A stretch of DNA of 13,139 nt from Desulfosporosinus sp. UBA4726 (GCA_002404215.1 DHJG01000046.1:1-13139), one strand, 5' to 3'; numbered from the stretch's first letter, positions 1 through 7,552 are shown. Notes: generated by a model from the sequence alone, not told the origin. Numbers and translations: made by a program.

Positions 1-2113
1 CTTTGCCTGGTGCACCCTTGTAGGGCGCTTTCTCTACACTCCGTGTATCCTTGTAGCGTGATTCTTTACCTTGTACAACCTTGTCTGGGGCTTCTAAGCT
101 TCGCACACCTTTGTAGCGTGGTTCTTTGCTCTGCACACCCTTTTGAAGTGTTTCAACACTTTGCGCTTCTTTTTTGTGTGGCCCTTTACCCAGTGTACCT
201 TTATGCGATGTTTCTTTGCCAGGCACATCCTTTTTCTTCATGCCTGATCTTCTCACTTTTCCTTTACTCGGCTTCATTGGCTTTCCATCCTGTTCTAACG
301 AATCTGATCGTACATATTTTTTAGGTCGAATAAGACATTTCGGTCCATACCCGATTAAATCCTCACGATGTGCTAAACGCAAGGCCTCATCTACCAACCC
401 TACATTTCTAGGACTCCGATACTGAATTAAAGCCCTCTGCATAGCCTTTTCATGCATGCTACGCGGGATATAAACTTCTTTCATGGTATGGGGATCTAAG
501 CCGGTGTAATACATACAGGTAGAGAGTGTTCCCGGCGTCGGGATAAAATCCTGGACTTGTTCTGGATTGACACCCATGTCTCGAACATATTCAGCTAATT
601 CGACAGCTTCTTTCAGGGTACTTCCTGGGTGAGAAGACATTAAATAAGGAACGAGATATTGTTCTTTACCTAGTTCTTCATTTGCCTCATGGAAGCGCTG
701 CACAAATTCTTCGTACACAGCTTTTCCAGGTTTGCCCATTAGACGAAGAACTTCCTCGCTAACATGTTCCGGAGCAACTTTCAATTGGCCACTGACGTGG
801 TGCTCACAAAGTTCACGTATAAAACCAGACTTTCGATCCGCTAAGACTGCGTCATAACGAATACCAGAACGGACGAATACCTTTTTTACCTTTGGAATAC
901 TGCGCAGACGGCGCAAGAGATCTAGGTATTCCTCATGATCATTTTCAAGTTTATCGCACGGCTCAGGGAAAAGGCACTGTTTATGTGAACAAGCTCCCCT
1001 GGTTAATTGCTCCTTACACGCTGGACGACGGAAGTTGGCTGTAGGGCCCCCTACATCATGAATATATCCTTTAAAGCGATCATTCCAAGTCATCTGCTCA
1101 GCTTCCCGAATAATCGACTCGGCACTTCGACTTTGAACAATACGCCCCTGATGAAACGTTAACGCACAAAAAGAGCATGCTCCATAACATCCTCTGACGC
1201 TGGTAAGACTAAACTCCACTTCTTCAATAGCAGGGACCCCCCCTTCGGCCTCATAAGACGGATGATACGTCCCCATAAAAGGTAGGGCATAGATTGCATC
1301 CATTTCTGCTTGTGATAAAGGGAGTGAGGGCGGGTTTTGCAGAATACTTTTACGCCCATGGGATTGATACATAGCCTTGCCACGAAAAGCGTCCTGTTGG
1401 TTATATTGTACCCAAAAAGCTCGAGCATACTTTTCCTTATCTGAAACAACGTCCTCATAGCTTGGCAGAACAAGGGTATCTTGAGGCACACTATCCCCAG
1501 TCAAAGGCACCATCGTTCCTCTCACATCCGAGATCTGCTCAATCTGCTCACCGCTATTCAAACGTTCGGCAACTTCTACAATCGCCTTTTCTCCCATTCC
1601 AAAAACAAGCAAGTCTGCTTGACTATCAAGTAGAATGGATCGTTTAACATCATTACTCCAATAATCATAATGGGCAAACCGCCTCAATGAAGCCTCAATT
1701 CCCCCTATAATTACAGGAACACCCGGAAGCGCTTCCCGGACGCGATTTGAATAAGCAATGGTTGCTCGATCCGGACGAAGCCCTGTCTTTCCGCCTGGAG
1801 AATAGGCATCCTTATGCCGTTTCTTTTTGGCCGCCGTATAATGGTTAACCATAGAATCGAGATTTCCTCCAGAGATCAAACACGCCAAGCGAGGTTTCCC
1901 CATCGCTCGAAAATCTCGGAGATCCTTCCAATCGGGCTGAGCCAAAATACCCACTCGGAAATCATGTTTTTCTAAGATACGGGCAATAATAGCAACTCCA
2001 AAGCTTGGATGATCTACATAGGCATCGCCGGTAATTAGGAGAAAATCCAGTTCATCCCAGCCTCGAGCTTCCATATCCGATCGATTCATGGGTAAAAAAT
2101 TTCTTATACGCAT
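1..2113 (-). CDS. ygiQ: YgiQ-family radical SAM protein (partial, C-terminus runs off the left edge)
   Basis: The reading frame is open from ATG at 2113 to the window edge (704 codons, no stop), so the C-terminus is missing. The start is supported by AAAGGTGAG 11 bases upstream. The N-terminus (MRIRNFLPMNRSDMEARGWD) and the segments ITGDAYVDHPSFG, PVIIGGIEASLRR and YDYWSNDVKRSIL are typical of YgiQ (UPF0313). The radical SAM motif GCYGACSFC places C309, C313 and C316 for the [4Fe-4S] cluster that cleaves S-adenosylmethionine. A second cysteine group (ACKEQLTRGACSHKQC, then PEPC) follows, as is usual for this family. The substrate and reaction of YgiQ are not known to me. The last 80 or so residues seen are a lysine-rich tail of 10-residue repeats, listed separately. 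The gene is probably transcribed apart from yajQ, because a terminator lies between them. Confidence 0.93.
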   Translation of the reverse strand, partial: MRIRNFLPMNRSDMEARGWDELDFLLITGDAYVDHPSFGVAIIARILEKHDFRVGILAQPDWKDLRDFRAMGKPRLACLISGGNLDSMVNHYTAAKKKRHKDAYSPGGKTGLRPDRATIAYSNRVREALPGVPVIIGGIEASLRRFAHYDYWSNDVKRSILLDSQADLLVFGMGEKAIVEVAERLNSGEQIEQISDVRGTMVPLTGDSVPQDTLVLPSYEDVVSDKEKYARAFWVQYNQQDAFRGKAMYQSHGRKSILQNPPSLPLSQAEMDAIYALPFMGTYHPSYEAEGGVPAIEEVEFSLTSVRGCYGACSFCALTFHQGRIVQSRSAESIIREAEQMTWNDRFKGYIHDVGGPTANFRRPACKEQLTRGACSHKQCLFPEPCDKLENDHEEYLDLLRRLRSIPKVKKVFVRSGIRYDAVLADRKSGFIRELCEHHVSGQLKVAPEHVSEEVLRLMGKPGKAVYEEFVQRFHEANEELGKEQYLVPYLMSSHPGSTLKEAVELAEYVRDMGVNPEQVQDFIPTPGTLSTCMYYTGLDPHTMKEVYIPRSMHEKAMQRALIQYRSPRNVGLVDEALRLAHREDLIGYGPKCLIRPKKYVRSDSLEQDGKPMKPSKGKVRRSGMKKKDVPGKETSHKGTLGKGPHKKEAQSVETLQKGVQSKEPRYKGVRSLEAPDKVVQGKESRYKDTRSVEKAPYKGAPGK
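2..241 (-). repeat. Degenerate 30-bp repeats encoding a decapeptide tail in YgiQ
   Basis: The YgiQ frame here reads as eight consecutive 10-residue units with lysine nearly always at position 4, serine or glycine often at position 8 and glutamate usually at position 10 (pattern xxxKxxxSxE). Examples are PHKKEAQSVE, TLQKGVQSKE, PRYKGVRSLE, APDKVVQGKE and SRYKDTRSVE. Alternate units resemble each other most, giving a 60-bp (20-residue) higher-order period. The array continues to the window edge, so its full length is unknown. It is strongly basic and probably unstructured. The same stretch is open in another frame on the plus strand (10-324), which I take as a by-product of the repeat. Confidence 0.85.
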
Positions 2114-2154
2114 ATTCCAATATTCTCACCTTTCTGTTTAACCACAACGCAAAA

Positions 2155-2160
2155 ATTATA
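2155..2160 (-). promoter_or_regulatory. Possible -10 box for ygiQ
   Basis: A perfect TATAAT reads on the minus strand 42 bases upstream of the ygiQ ATG. No good -35 hexamer lies 16 to 18 bases upstream of it (CAAGTT and CCAAGT are the nearest), so this is a weak call. It would give a leader of about 35 nt. Confidence 0.3.
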
Positions 2161-2181
2161 GAGGTACATAAAGAAAAACTT

Positions 2182-2258
2182 GGCAGGCGCAGGCGGCTGC
2201 CTTAGTTGCACTTATACCCCCAGAATTGGGCTATAAAAACTTATACTTTCTGTATAGG
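2182..2258. repeat. Intergenic repeat element, copy A
   Basis: From 2201 the sequence CTTAGTTGCACTTATACCCC, followed by CAGA and later TTATACTTTC, recurs in the tepA/ftsK spacer at 7457-7516. Copy A has three inverted repeats. GGCAG (2182-2186) pairs with CTGCC (2197-2201). TTATA-C-CCC (2212-2220) pairs with GGG-C-TATAA (2228-2236) around a C/C mismatch. TATAC (2242-2246) pairs with GTATA (2252-2256). The element sits directly after the yajQ terminator and upstream of ygiQ. I see no coding potential in it. Its function and genome-wide copy number are unknown. Confidence 0.6.
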
Positions 2259-2264
2259 TACAAG

Positions 2265-2289
2265 AGAAAAGAGGGGCAACCCCTCTTTA
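2265..2289 (-). terminator. Rho-independent terminator of yajQ
   Basis: On the minus strand AAAGAGGGG (plus 2280-2288) pairs over nine bases with CCCCTCTTT (plus 2268-2276) around a three-base TTG loop, followed by TTCTCTTG. The stem overlaps the yajQ stop codon (2287-2289). It separates the rodZ-yajQ unit from ygiQ. Confidence 0.85.
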
Positions 2290-2778
2290 TCGATAATTGA
2301 TAAACTGTAGTTCTATGCCGAAGTCTTCCTTACGCAGTAAGCTAATGACCGCCTGGAGGTCATCTCTGTTTTTGCCGGACACCCGGATCTCCTCGCCCTG
2401 TATGGAACTAACTACTTTTATTTTATTATCTTTCAGGACCTTGTTAATGAGCTTTGCCTTTTCCTGGGCGATCCCCTGTACTAGTTTAACTTCCTGCTTA
2501 ACTGTGTCTCCTGCAGCCGGTTGAGCCTTACCATACTCTAACGCTCTCAGGGAAACCCCTCGTTTAACAAGTTTACTTTCCAGAATGTCGACAACGTTGC
2601 TCAATTTAAAATCATCATCTGAGACCAAAACAATCTTATCAGTCTCAAGCTTAATGGATGATTTACTGTTCTTAAAATCGAATCGATTCGCGAGTTCTTT
2701 CTGAGCTTGCTGAACTGCATTATCTACCTCTGGCATATCCACCTTAGAAACAATATCAAATGAACAATCTTTAGCCAA
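2287..2778 (-). CDS. yajQ: YajQ family protein (DUF520, UPF0234)
   Basis: This 163-residue protein has the usual family length. It starts with the characteristic AKDCSFDIVSKVDMPEVDNA segment, followed by QQAQKELANRFDFK. The C-terminal half carries KVVSSIQGEEIRVSGKNRDD and ends in LQFINYR, a typical YajQ ending. In other bacteria YajQ is a small cytoplasmic two-domain protein that binds nucleotides or RNA, and cyclic di-GMP in Xanthomonas. Its role in Firmicutes is not established. The start is TTG at 2778, with AAAGGAG ten bases upstream and no better ATG nearby. It follows rodZ by 37 bases, so the two are probably co-transcribed, and it ends in a strong terminator. Confidence 0.95.
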   Translation of the reverse strand: MAKDCSFDIVSKVDMPEVDNAVQQAQKELANRFDFKNSKSSIKLETDKIVLVSDDDFKLSNVVDILESKLVKRGVSLRALEYGKAQPAAGDTVKQEVKLVQGIAQEKAKLINKVLKDNKIKVVSSIQGEEIRVSGKNRDDLQAVISLLRKEDFGIELQFINYR

Positions 2779-2815
2779 AATAAAAACGCTCCTTTATTCT
2801 TAAATATTCTTTTAG

Positions 2816-3562
2816 TTAATTTAAGTTATCTTTAGTCAAAACCACATTGCTGAGAACTTCACCTGACTTCCCTAAACTCGGCAAGGCTTTGCCGTTCAAG
2901 GTAACCGAAAGACCTCCTGCATTCCCAACAGAGACCAATTCGATTTTGTCTGTCCCTTTAACCTCTTTGCTTGTTCCAGCTGGATATTCTGCCTGCAAAG
3001 AGGGCTTTCCATCAACTCTAACCTCAATCCAACAAGGTTGGGTGAAAACCAACTTTGCGGTTAAGCCATCCTGGGTAGCTGGTACAACCTTTTCCTGACT
3101 AGGAACTACAGGGGTCGATTCTGGTGTAACCGCTTCTGTTTTCGGTGCGCTTGGTAAGGCTGTTGGAGAGTACGAAGTGTCTGCGACTTTTTTTCCAGAC
3201 TGGTATAAGTTGGCCATCGCAATAACCAACACAATGGCCAACAACGCCATACTCCCTATGATCACTGGCCTAACCCATGAAGAACGAACGTTTACCTTTT
3301 TCGGTAATTCAAGAACGGGTTCAGTCTCCTGCACAATAGAATCGTTATAGAGTGCAATAATTTCATCCGGGTTTAAGCCGAGTTGTTTGGCATATGTTCG
3401 TAAATACCCCTTTACGTAAGTTGTTCCGGGGAGTACCTTATAATCCTCCTCTTCAAGTGCCTGAATATAACGAACGCGTATTTTCGTCGTTTCCTCAGTT
3501 TCCATGTAACTCCATTCTTTTTCTTTCCGAGCGGCCCGGAGCATTTGCCCTTCTCCTGCCAT
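2816..3562 (-). CDS. RodZ/YmfM-like membrane-anchored HTH protein (DUF4115)
   Basis: I choose ATG at 3562 (248 residues, MAGEGQMLRAARKEKEWSYM) because AAGGAGG lies eight bases upstream. The frame also extends to a GTG at 3649, but that extension has no such site and no similarity I recognise. Residues 3-75 are an HTH_25/Xre-like cytoplasmic domain (EETTKIRVRYIQALEEEDY, GTTYVKGYLRTYAKQLGL). Residues 98-119 form one membrane span. A proline/threonine-rich linker and a C-terminal DUF4115 domain (residues about 165-248) lie outside the membrane. RodZ-like proteins connect MreB and the cell-wall elongation machinery; the Bacillus counterpart YmfM lies in the same region as spoIIIE. Followed closely by yajQ. 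Confidence 0.88.
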   Translation of the reverse strand: MAGEGQMLRAARKEKEWSYMETEETTKIRVRYIQALEEEDYKVLPGTTYVKGYLRTYAKQLGLNPDEIIALYNDSIVQETEPVLELPKKVNVRSSWVRPVIIGSMALLAIVLVIAMANLYQSGKKVADTSYSPTALPSAPKTEAVTPESTPVVPSQEKVVPATQDGLTAKLVFTQPCWIEVRVDGKPSLQAEYPAGTSKEVKGTDKIELVSVGNAGGLSVTLNGKALPSLGKSGEVLSNVVLTKDNLN

Positions 3563-3596
3563 TGTTAAAACCTCCTTGTTTCCATTAGCTATACAA

Positions 3597-3615
3597 ATCA
3601 CATTTTCTTTGTGAT
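3597..3615. promoter_or_regulatory. Palindromic site upstream of rodZ-like gene
   Basis: ATCACA-N7-TGTGAT is a perfect 6+7+6 inverted repeat centred 44 bases upstream of the rodZ start. On the minus strand it runs directly into TTTGTATAGC, a possible -10 region. It resembles a regulator operator, with half-sites oriented opposite to the Crp consensus. No regulator is identified. Confidence 0.35.
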
Positions 3616-3640
3616 AGCAGATTTCTATTAAGGGTTTCTT

Positions 3641-3658
3641 TGATGCCACTTAAGGCAT
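3641..3658. repeat. Small inverted repeat in the mnmH/rodZ spacer
   Basis: GATGCC-N6-GGCATC is a perfect 6-bp inverted repeat. It is not followed by a T tract on either strand, so I do not call it a terminator. Confidence 0.35.
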
Positions 3659-3729
3659 CCTTCGTAACCCGTTCCCCCCTACCAATAAAGTATCTCCAAA
3701 AAAGTCGACAAGCACACCTAACTCTTCAC

Positions 3730-3759
3730 GGATTAACCGGAAAATCAGTGGATTAATCC
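3730..3759. repeat. Tandem GGATTAA sites in the mnmH/rodZ spacer
   Basis: GGATTAACC (3730-3738) and GGATTAATCC (3750-3759) are direct repeats with starts 20 bases apart, about two helical turns. The second is a perfect palindrome and the two can also pair with each other. They may be tandem operator sites or a weak 3' stem for mnmH. The rest of 3563-3801 holds no gene I can support. Confidence 0.35.
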
Positions 3760-3801
3760 CTATTGTCTGAAATTTCCATCCTTAGGTTTAGGTAAACGAG
3801 T

Positions 3802-4884
3802 TCACTTTGCTGAATCTTGTAATCTAAGTATAGCAGATTCTCCGGCTAGTTGGTCTACCTTTTCATTAAGATAACATTCCAACTCTTTTAAGGCCTTCGC
3901 AGGCTCCTCATAGTTCAAATAAAACGCATAATCCGAGCTCGGTTCATTTGGATAGGCATAAAGTTTATCATAGTACTCAACCAGCAGTCGCTCTGTGAAT
4001 ACATCCAGACATCCTTCGTTTAACAGAGTACGTAATTCTTGAACTTTGACATGACCCAAGGTTTTAATCAGTCTCTCCAACGCCGTGCCAATCTCCTGAA
4101 GCGCATTAGGTACAGCTGTATACTCTTTTAACAGACGTTCAATCCGGTTTTCCAAGGAATCATAATGAAGGATTTGGATTCCCTCTTGCATTGCTGTAAA
4201 GAAACTGGTAGGCAAGGTTACCCTTCCAATTCGTTTGCTCTCACATTCTACAATAATATAAGGAAAGTTACCTAACGCTGCAAGTTCCTCATACAATAAT
4301 CCTTCGAATTTCTTCTGGGACGGCGGACTTCCGAGGCCCATGGCGCCGAAGACTGAGCCTCTATTATTAGCGAGATTCTCAAGATCGATCGCGGGATAAC
4401 CTTCAAGTCGTAATTTTTTTAGAAATTCAGTTTTCCCAACCCCTGTGTTTCCTCGCAAAACTACGACCTGAACAGGGAATTTATTTTCAAAAAATTCTAG
4501 GACTTGAGTACGATACGCTTTATACCCACCTTGTAAACGGTAAATAGAAACACCCATTAAATCTACTACCGCTGCCAGAGACTTGCTCCTCATTCCGCCT
4601 CTCCAACAAAAAAGAACCAAAGGACCCTCTTTTGAAAGCTCTTCTATCTTTTTGACTAAGTCTGGAAGTTTAGGGCTAACTATACGTAGACCTAGTTCAC
4701 GAGCCAAGCTCGGTGTAGCCTGTGTGTAAGTTGTGCCAACCTCAACACGTTCTGCGTTATTAAAAAGAGGAAGGTTGACAGATCCCGGGATTGTTGCTTC
4801 AGCAAATTCCCCCTCAGAGCGTACATCGACAAGGATCGGATGATCTAGGGCTTTAAGTTCTTCTATATTTATCTCCGTAATCAT
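3802..4884 (-). CDS. mnmH: tRNA 2-selenouridine synthase (MnmH/SelU)
   Basis: This 360-residue protein has the two domains of MnmH. Residues 1-125 form a rhodanese domain with the active cysteine C93 in LFCWRGGMRS. A P-loop domain follows, with GNTGVGKT at 145-152. The enzyme replaces sulfur with selenium at the wobble 2-thiouridine of certain tRNAs, using selenophosphate and a geranylated intermediate. Other family segments are VDVRSEGEFAEATIPGSVNL and RLQGGYKAYR. Start ATG 4884 has GGAAGGA seven bases upstream. It begins 68 bases after the ftsK stop with only a weak stem between them, so read-through from ftsK is possible. Its presence implies that the cell makes selenophosphate. The gene is not part of the Bacillus version of this neighbourhood. 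Confidence 0.93.
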   Translation of the reverse strand: MITEINIEELKALDHPILVDVRSEGEFAEATIPGSVNLPLFNNAERVEVGTTYTQATPSLARELGLRIVSPKLPDLVKKIEELSKEGPLVLFCWRGGMRSKSLAAVVDLMGVSIYRLQGGYKAYRTQVLEFFENKFPVQVVVLRGNTGVGKTEFLKKLRLEGYPAIDLENLANNRGSVFGAMGLGSPPSQKKFEGLLYEELAALGNFPYIIVECESKRIGRVTLPTSFFTAMQEGIQILHYDSLENRIERLLKEYTAVPNALQEIGTALERLIKTLGHVKVQELRTLLNEGCLDVFTERLLVEYYDKLYAYPNEPSSDYAFYLNYEEPAKALKELECYLNEKVDQLAGESAILRLQDSAK

Positions 4885-4930
4885 ACTTAATTCCTTCCAA
4901 CTAGGTTCTTTTCTACATGTTCTATCATAA

Positions 4931-4945
4931 ATCCTGCGGAAGGAT
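4931..4945. repeat. Weak stem between ftsK and mnmH
   Basis: ATCCT-N5-AGGAT forms only five base pairs, with no T tract after it on the minus strand. It is unlikely to stop transcription strongly. Confidence 0.25.
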
Positions 4946-4952
4946 ATTGCAA

Positions 4953-7325
4953 CTAGTGCGTAATTTCATCATCGCCTTGACCAAATTTCAGTTCTAGCTG
5001 TCCTCTAGTCATTAAGACCTCGCGAGGCTTGGAGCCTTCGTACCCTCCCACAACTCCTTTTTCCTCTAGGAAATCCATCAATCGGGCAGCTCGTGTATAG
5101 CCAATGCGCAAACGGCGTTGCAAAAGAGAAACGGAAGCCGTACCGCTTTCTATGAAAAGCTTGGCAGCATCATAAAAGTGCTCATCTTCCATCTCTTCCT
5201 TTTTTATAGTCCCTAGGTCCATATTGGGAATTTCTTGGTACTCAGGCTTCGCCTGATTCTGCAGGAAACTAACAACGTTTTCTACCTCTTTATCGCCTAA
5301 ATAACAGCCCTGTACACGCAGAGGCTTACTCGCTCCCATGGGATAATAAAGCATATCTCCTCTACCTAATAGTTTCTCTGCCCCGTTCATATCCAAAATG
5401 GTCCTTGAATCCGTTTGAGAAGAGACCGCGAAGGCTATTCTAGAAGGAATGTTTGCTTTTATTATGCCTGTAATTACATCAACCGATGGGCGTTGAGTCG
5501 CAACAATCAAGTGAATTCCAGCAGCACGAGCCATTTGGGCCAAGCGACAAATAGCGTCCTCGACATCACCTGGTGCAACCATCATCAAATCAGCTAACTC
5601 ATCAATGATCACCACCACATAAGGCAACGATGGATGCTCACCGCTCTTTTCCTGAGTGCGCAGAAAATTGTAACGAACGATGTCTCTAACTCCTGCTCCC
5701 GCAAACAGTTCATAACGGGTCTCCATTTCTGTCACAATCCATTTCAAGGCACCTGCCGCTTTCCTAGGGTCTGTCACCACAGGTGCGATCAGATGTGGAA
5801 TTCCGTTATAATTAGCTAATTCCACCATTTTAGGATCAACCAGCAAAAACTTTACTTCATCGGGACGGGCTTTAAACAATATACTGTGAATCAAGGTGTT
5901 AATACATACAGATTTTCCTGAACCCGTAGCTCCCGCTATCAAAAGATGCGGCATTTTTGTTAAGTCTGCGATCACGGGGGTCCCCGTAATATCTTTACCT
6001 AAACACAATGCTAACTTACTAGCAGCTCCTTGAAATTCTGTAGTTTCTAAAACTTCTCTAAAATGCACCATAGAGACTTCTTTATTTGGTACCTCGATAC
6101 CAACTACCGATTTACCAGGAATGGGTGCCTCTATACGTACATGAGCTGAAGCCAAACTTAAAGCAATGTCATCCGCTAAATTTGTTATTTTACTCACTTT
6201 TACCCCAGGAGCAGGTTGCGCCTCATAACGTGTAATAGCAGGTCCTTGAGTGACCTGAGTCACTTTGACCTTTACTCCGAAACTGGCCAAAGCTTCTTCC
6301 AGAATTTTTACATTATCTGCTAAGTCTTTATTAAGTCTGGGGTTTTTCATTTTTAAGGATTTATGCAACAACGTAACTTGAGGAAGCTGATAATTCCCAT
6401 CTTCACGAGTCTGACGCGAAATCGGGGTACTAGTCACCTTTCCAGGGGATATCGTTGTTTCCTGCATATCAGCTGACATCTTTTCAAATCCTAACTGTCC
6501 TTTGGGTATATGTTCAATAACATCAGTTTTGCTAGGTGATTCGTTTTGATCTTCAAGGGTTTTTATAACCAGCGGTCGTTCTACCACAGCAGGGTCAAGA
6601 ACTATCGGAATGACTTTAGGAGGAGTACCCTTTTTCTTGGGCATATTAGCATCTGCTTTTAAATCCCCTTTAGACTCTAGTCCCTTATCACGAGGCTTTT
6701 CGTCTTCGGAAGTCTTTAGAACATCAATGAAATTATTCATTTGCTGTTTCATCCATTGTCCTGATTCTTTTCCAACCTGGTTAACTTCTTGTACTCCCTG
6801 AATTAAGGAACGATTTATGATTAGTAGAGCCCCAATAAGTGAACCCATGATTAAGACGACGTAACTTCCAGAAATGCCAATCGTTGTTTTTAAGAGGGTC
6901 GCTATCGCTGCGCCAACAAGCCCACCACCATGACCAAGCTGTCCCTCATGGAGTATGTCAGCGTTAGAAAAAGCTTCTATGCCCGGTAATTGAAAATGGA
7001 GTATCCCGAGCAGTACAAGCCAGAGAATAATTGCTCCCACAGCCTTTGATCCTAGACGAGGTGTTTGCTTGTTCATAAAAGCAATACCCCATCCACCTAC
7101 CAGGAGGGGTATACATACCGCTCCACCTCCAGCCAGGACCGTTAAAAGATGTTTTATTTGTCCACCGACTACGCCACTTCTCTCGGAATATAGCGCTACC
7201 ATTCCCAAGCAAGCCATACCAACCACGAAAAGCCCGATAACTTCATTGCGTATAGTCTCTTTTAGTATGCTTACTTTCATATTCGCCTTTGTATTTATAT
7301 TGCGGCGTCTTTTTGTCTTCGCCAC
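4953..7325 (-). CDS. ftsK: DNA translocase FtsK/SpoIIIE
   Basis: A hexameric membrane-anchored ATPase that pumps double-stranded DNA through the division or sporulation septum. I choose GTG 7325 (790 residues, MAKTKRRRN) because GGAGG lies eight bases upstream; a TTG at 7340 overlaps that site. About four membrane spans occupy residues 28-172. A charged, low-conservation linker runs from about 173 to 320. The motor follows, with the alpha/beta region (ASFGVKVKVTQVTQGPAITR), Walker A GATGSGKS at 465-472 and Walker B VVVIIDELADL at 570-580. The winged-helix gamma domain that reads oriented DNA motifs occupies about 715-773 (YTRAARLMDFLEEKGVVG). It is full length for the family. Placement just after tepA matches Bacillus spoIIIE. 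Whether it serves sporulation, vegetative division or both cannot be told from sequence. Confidence 0.96.
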   Translation of the reverse strand: MAKTKRRRNINTKANMKVSILKETIRNEVIGLFVVGMACLGMVALYSERSGVVGGQIKHLLTVLAGGGAVCIPLLVGGWGIAFMNKQTPRLGSKAVGAIILWLVLLGILHFQLPGIEAFSNADILHEGQLGHGGGLVGAAIATLLKTTIGISGSYVVLIMGSLIGALLIINRSLIQGVQEVNQVGKESGQWMKQQMNNFIDVLKTSEDEKPRDKGLESKGDLKADANMPKKKGTPPKVIPIVLDPAVVERPLVIKTLEDQNESPSKTDVIEHIPKGQLGFEKMSADMQETTISPGKVTSTPISRQTREDGNYQLPQVTLLHKSLKMKNPRLNKDLADNVKILEEALASFGVKVKVTQVTQGPAITRYEAQPAPGVKVSKITNLADDIALSLASAHVRIEAPIPGKSVVGIEVPNKEVSMVHFREVLETTEFQGAASKLALCLGKDITGTPVIADLTKMPHLLIAGATGSGKSVCINTLIHSILFKARPDEVKFLLVDPKMVELANYNGIPHLIAPVVTDPRKAAGALKWIVTEMETRYELFAGAGVRDIVRYNFLRTQEKSGEHPSLPYVVVIIDELADLMMVAPGDVEDAICRLAQMARAAGIHLIVATQRPSVDVITGIIKANIPSRIAFAVSSQTDSRTILDMNGAEKLLGRGDMLYYPMGASKPLRVQGCYLGDKEVENVVSFLQNQAKPEYQEIPNMDLGTIKKEEMEDEHFYDAAKLFIESGTASVSLLQRRLRIGYTRAARLMDFLEEKGVVGGYEGSKPREVLMTRGQLELKFGQGDDEITH

Positions 7326-7432
7326 AGAACAATCCTCCAAACATCAATTTAATAAATGTACTACCCGTATAAATTCCACACAAGAAAGCATTTTCCTTTT
7401 CATTGCCAAAGAAATACCTTAAAAAAAATTAG

Positions 7433-7516
7433 TTGGACCAAAGCACCGGCGAAACTCTTAGTTGCACTTATGCCCCAGAAAGTATGCAACTAAAATTATA
7501 CTTTCAGATTAGTATA
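7433..7516. repeat. Intergenic repeat element, copy B
   Basis: The part from 7457 (CTTAGTTGCACTTATGCCCC) matches copy A at 2201 and ends in the same TTATACTTTC motif. Three inverted repeats are visible. TTAGTTGCA (7458-7466) pairs with TGCAACTAA (7485-7493). GAAAGTAT (7478-7485) pairs with ATACTTTC (7498-7505). TATACT (7497-7502) pairs with AGTATA (7511-7516). The first two interleave and share base 7485. TTGGACCAAA (7433-7442) recurs at 12886-12895. The element lies between the tepA terminator and the ftsK start, so it is probably part of, or close to, the ftsK leader. No coding potential is seen in 7341-7552. Confidence 0.6.
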
Positions 7517-7518
7517 AA

Positions 7519-7541
7519 TAAAAAAGCGGCTTTCGCCGCTC
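7519..7541 (-). terminator. Rho-independent terminator of tepA
   Basis: On the minus strand AGCGGC-GAAA-GCCGCT forms a six-base-pair G+C-rich stem with a stable GAAA tetraloop (plus 7525-7540). TTTTTTATTTAT follows. It lies 12 bases beyond the tepA stop codon. Confidence 0.93.
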
Positions 7542-7552
7542 TCATAGGTAGG

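Noticed and set aside
10..425. Plus-strand open frames of 104 and 83 codons
   Set aside because: They are antisense to the YgiQ repeat tail. The cysteine- and leucine-rich composition is what the complement of a lysine/glycine repeat gives, and no ribosome binding site is seen.
1159..1491. Minus-strand 110-codon frame
   Set aside because: It is a different frame inside YgiQ. The YgiQ frame is continuous through the radical SAM cysteines, so there is no frameshift here.
3563..3649. 29-residue N-terminal extension of the RodZ-like protein from GTG 3649
   Set aside because: The AAGGAGG site eight bases before ATG 3562 decides the start, and the extension covers the ATCACA-N7-TGTGAT palindrome.
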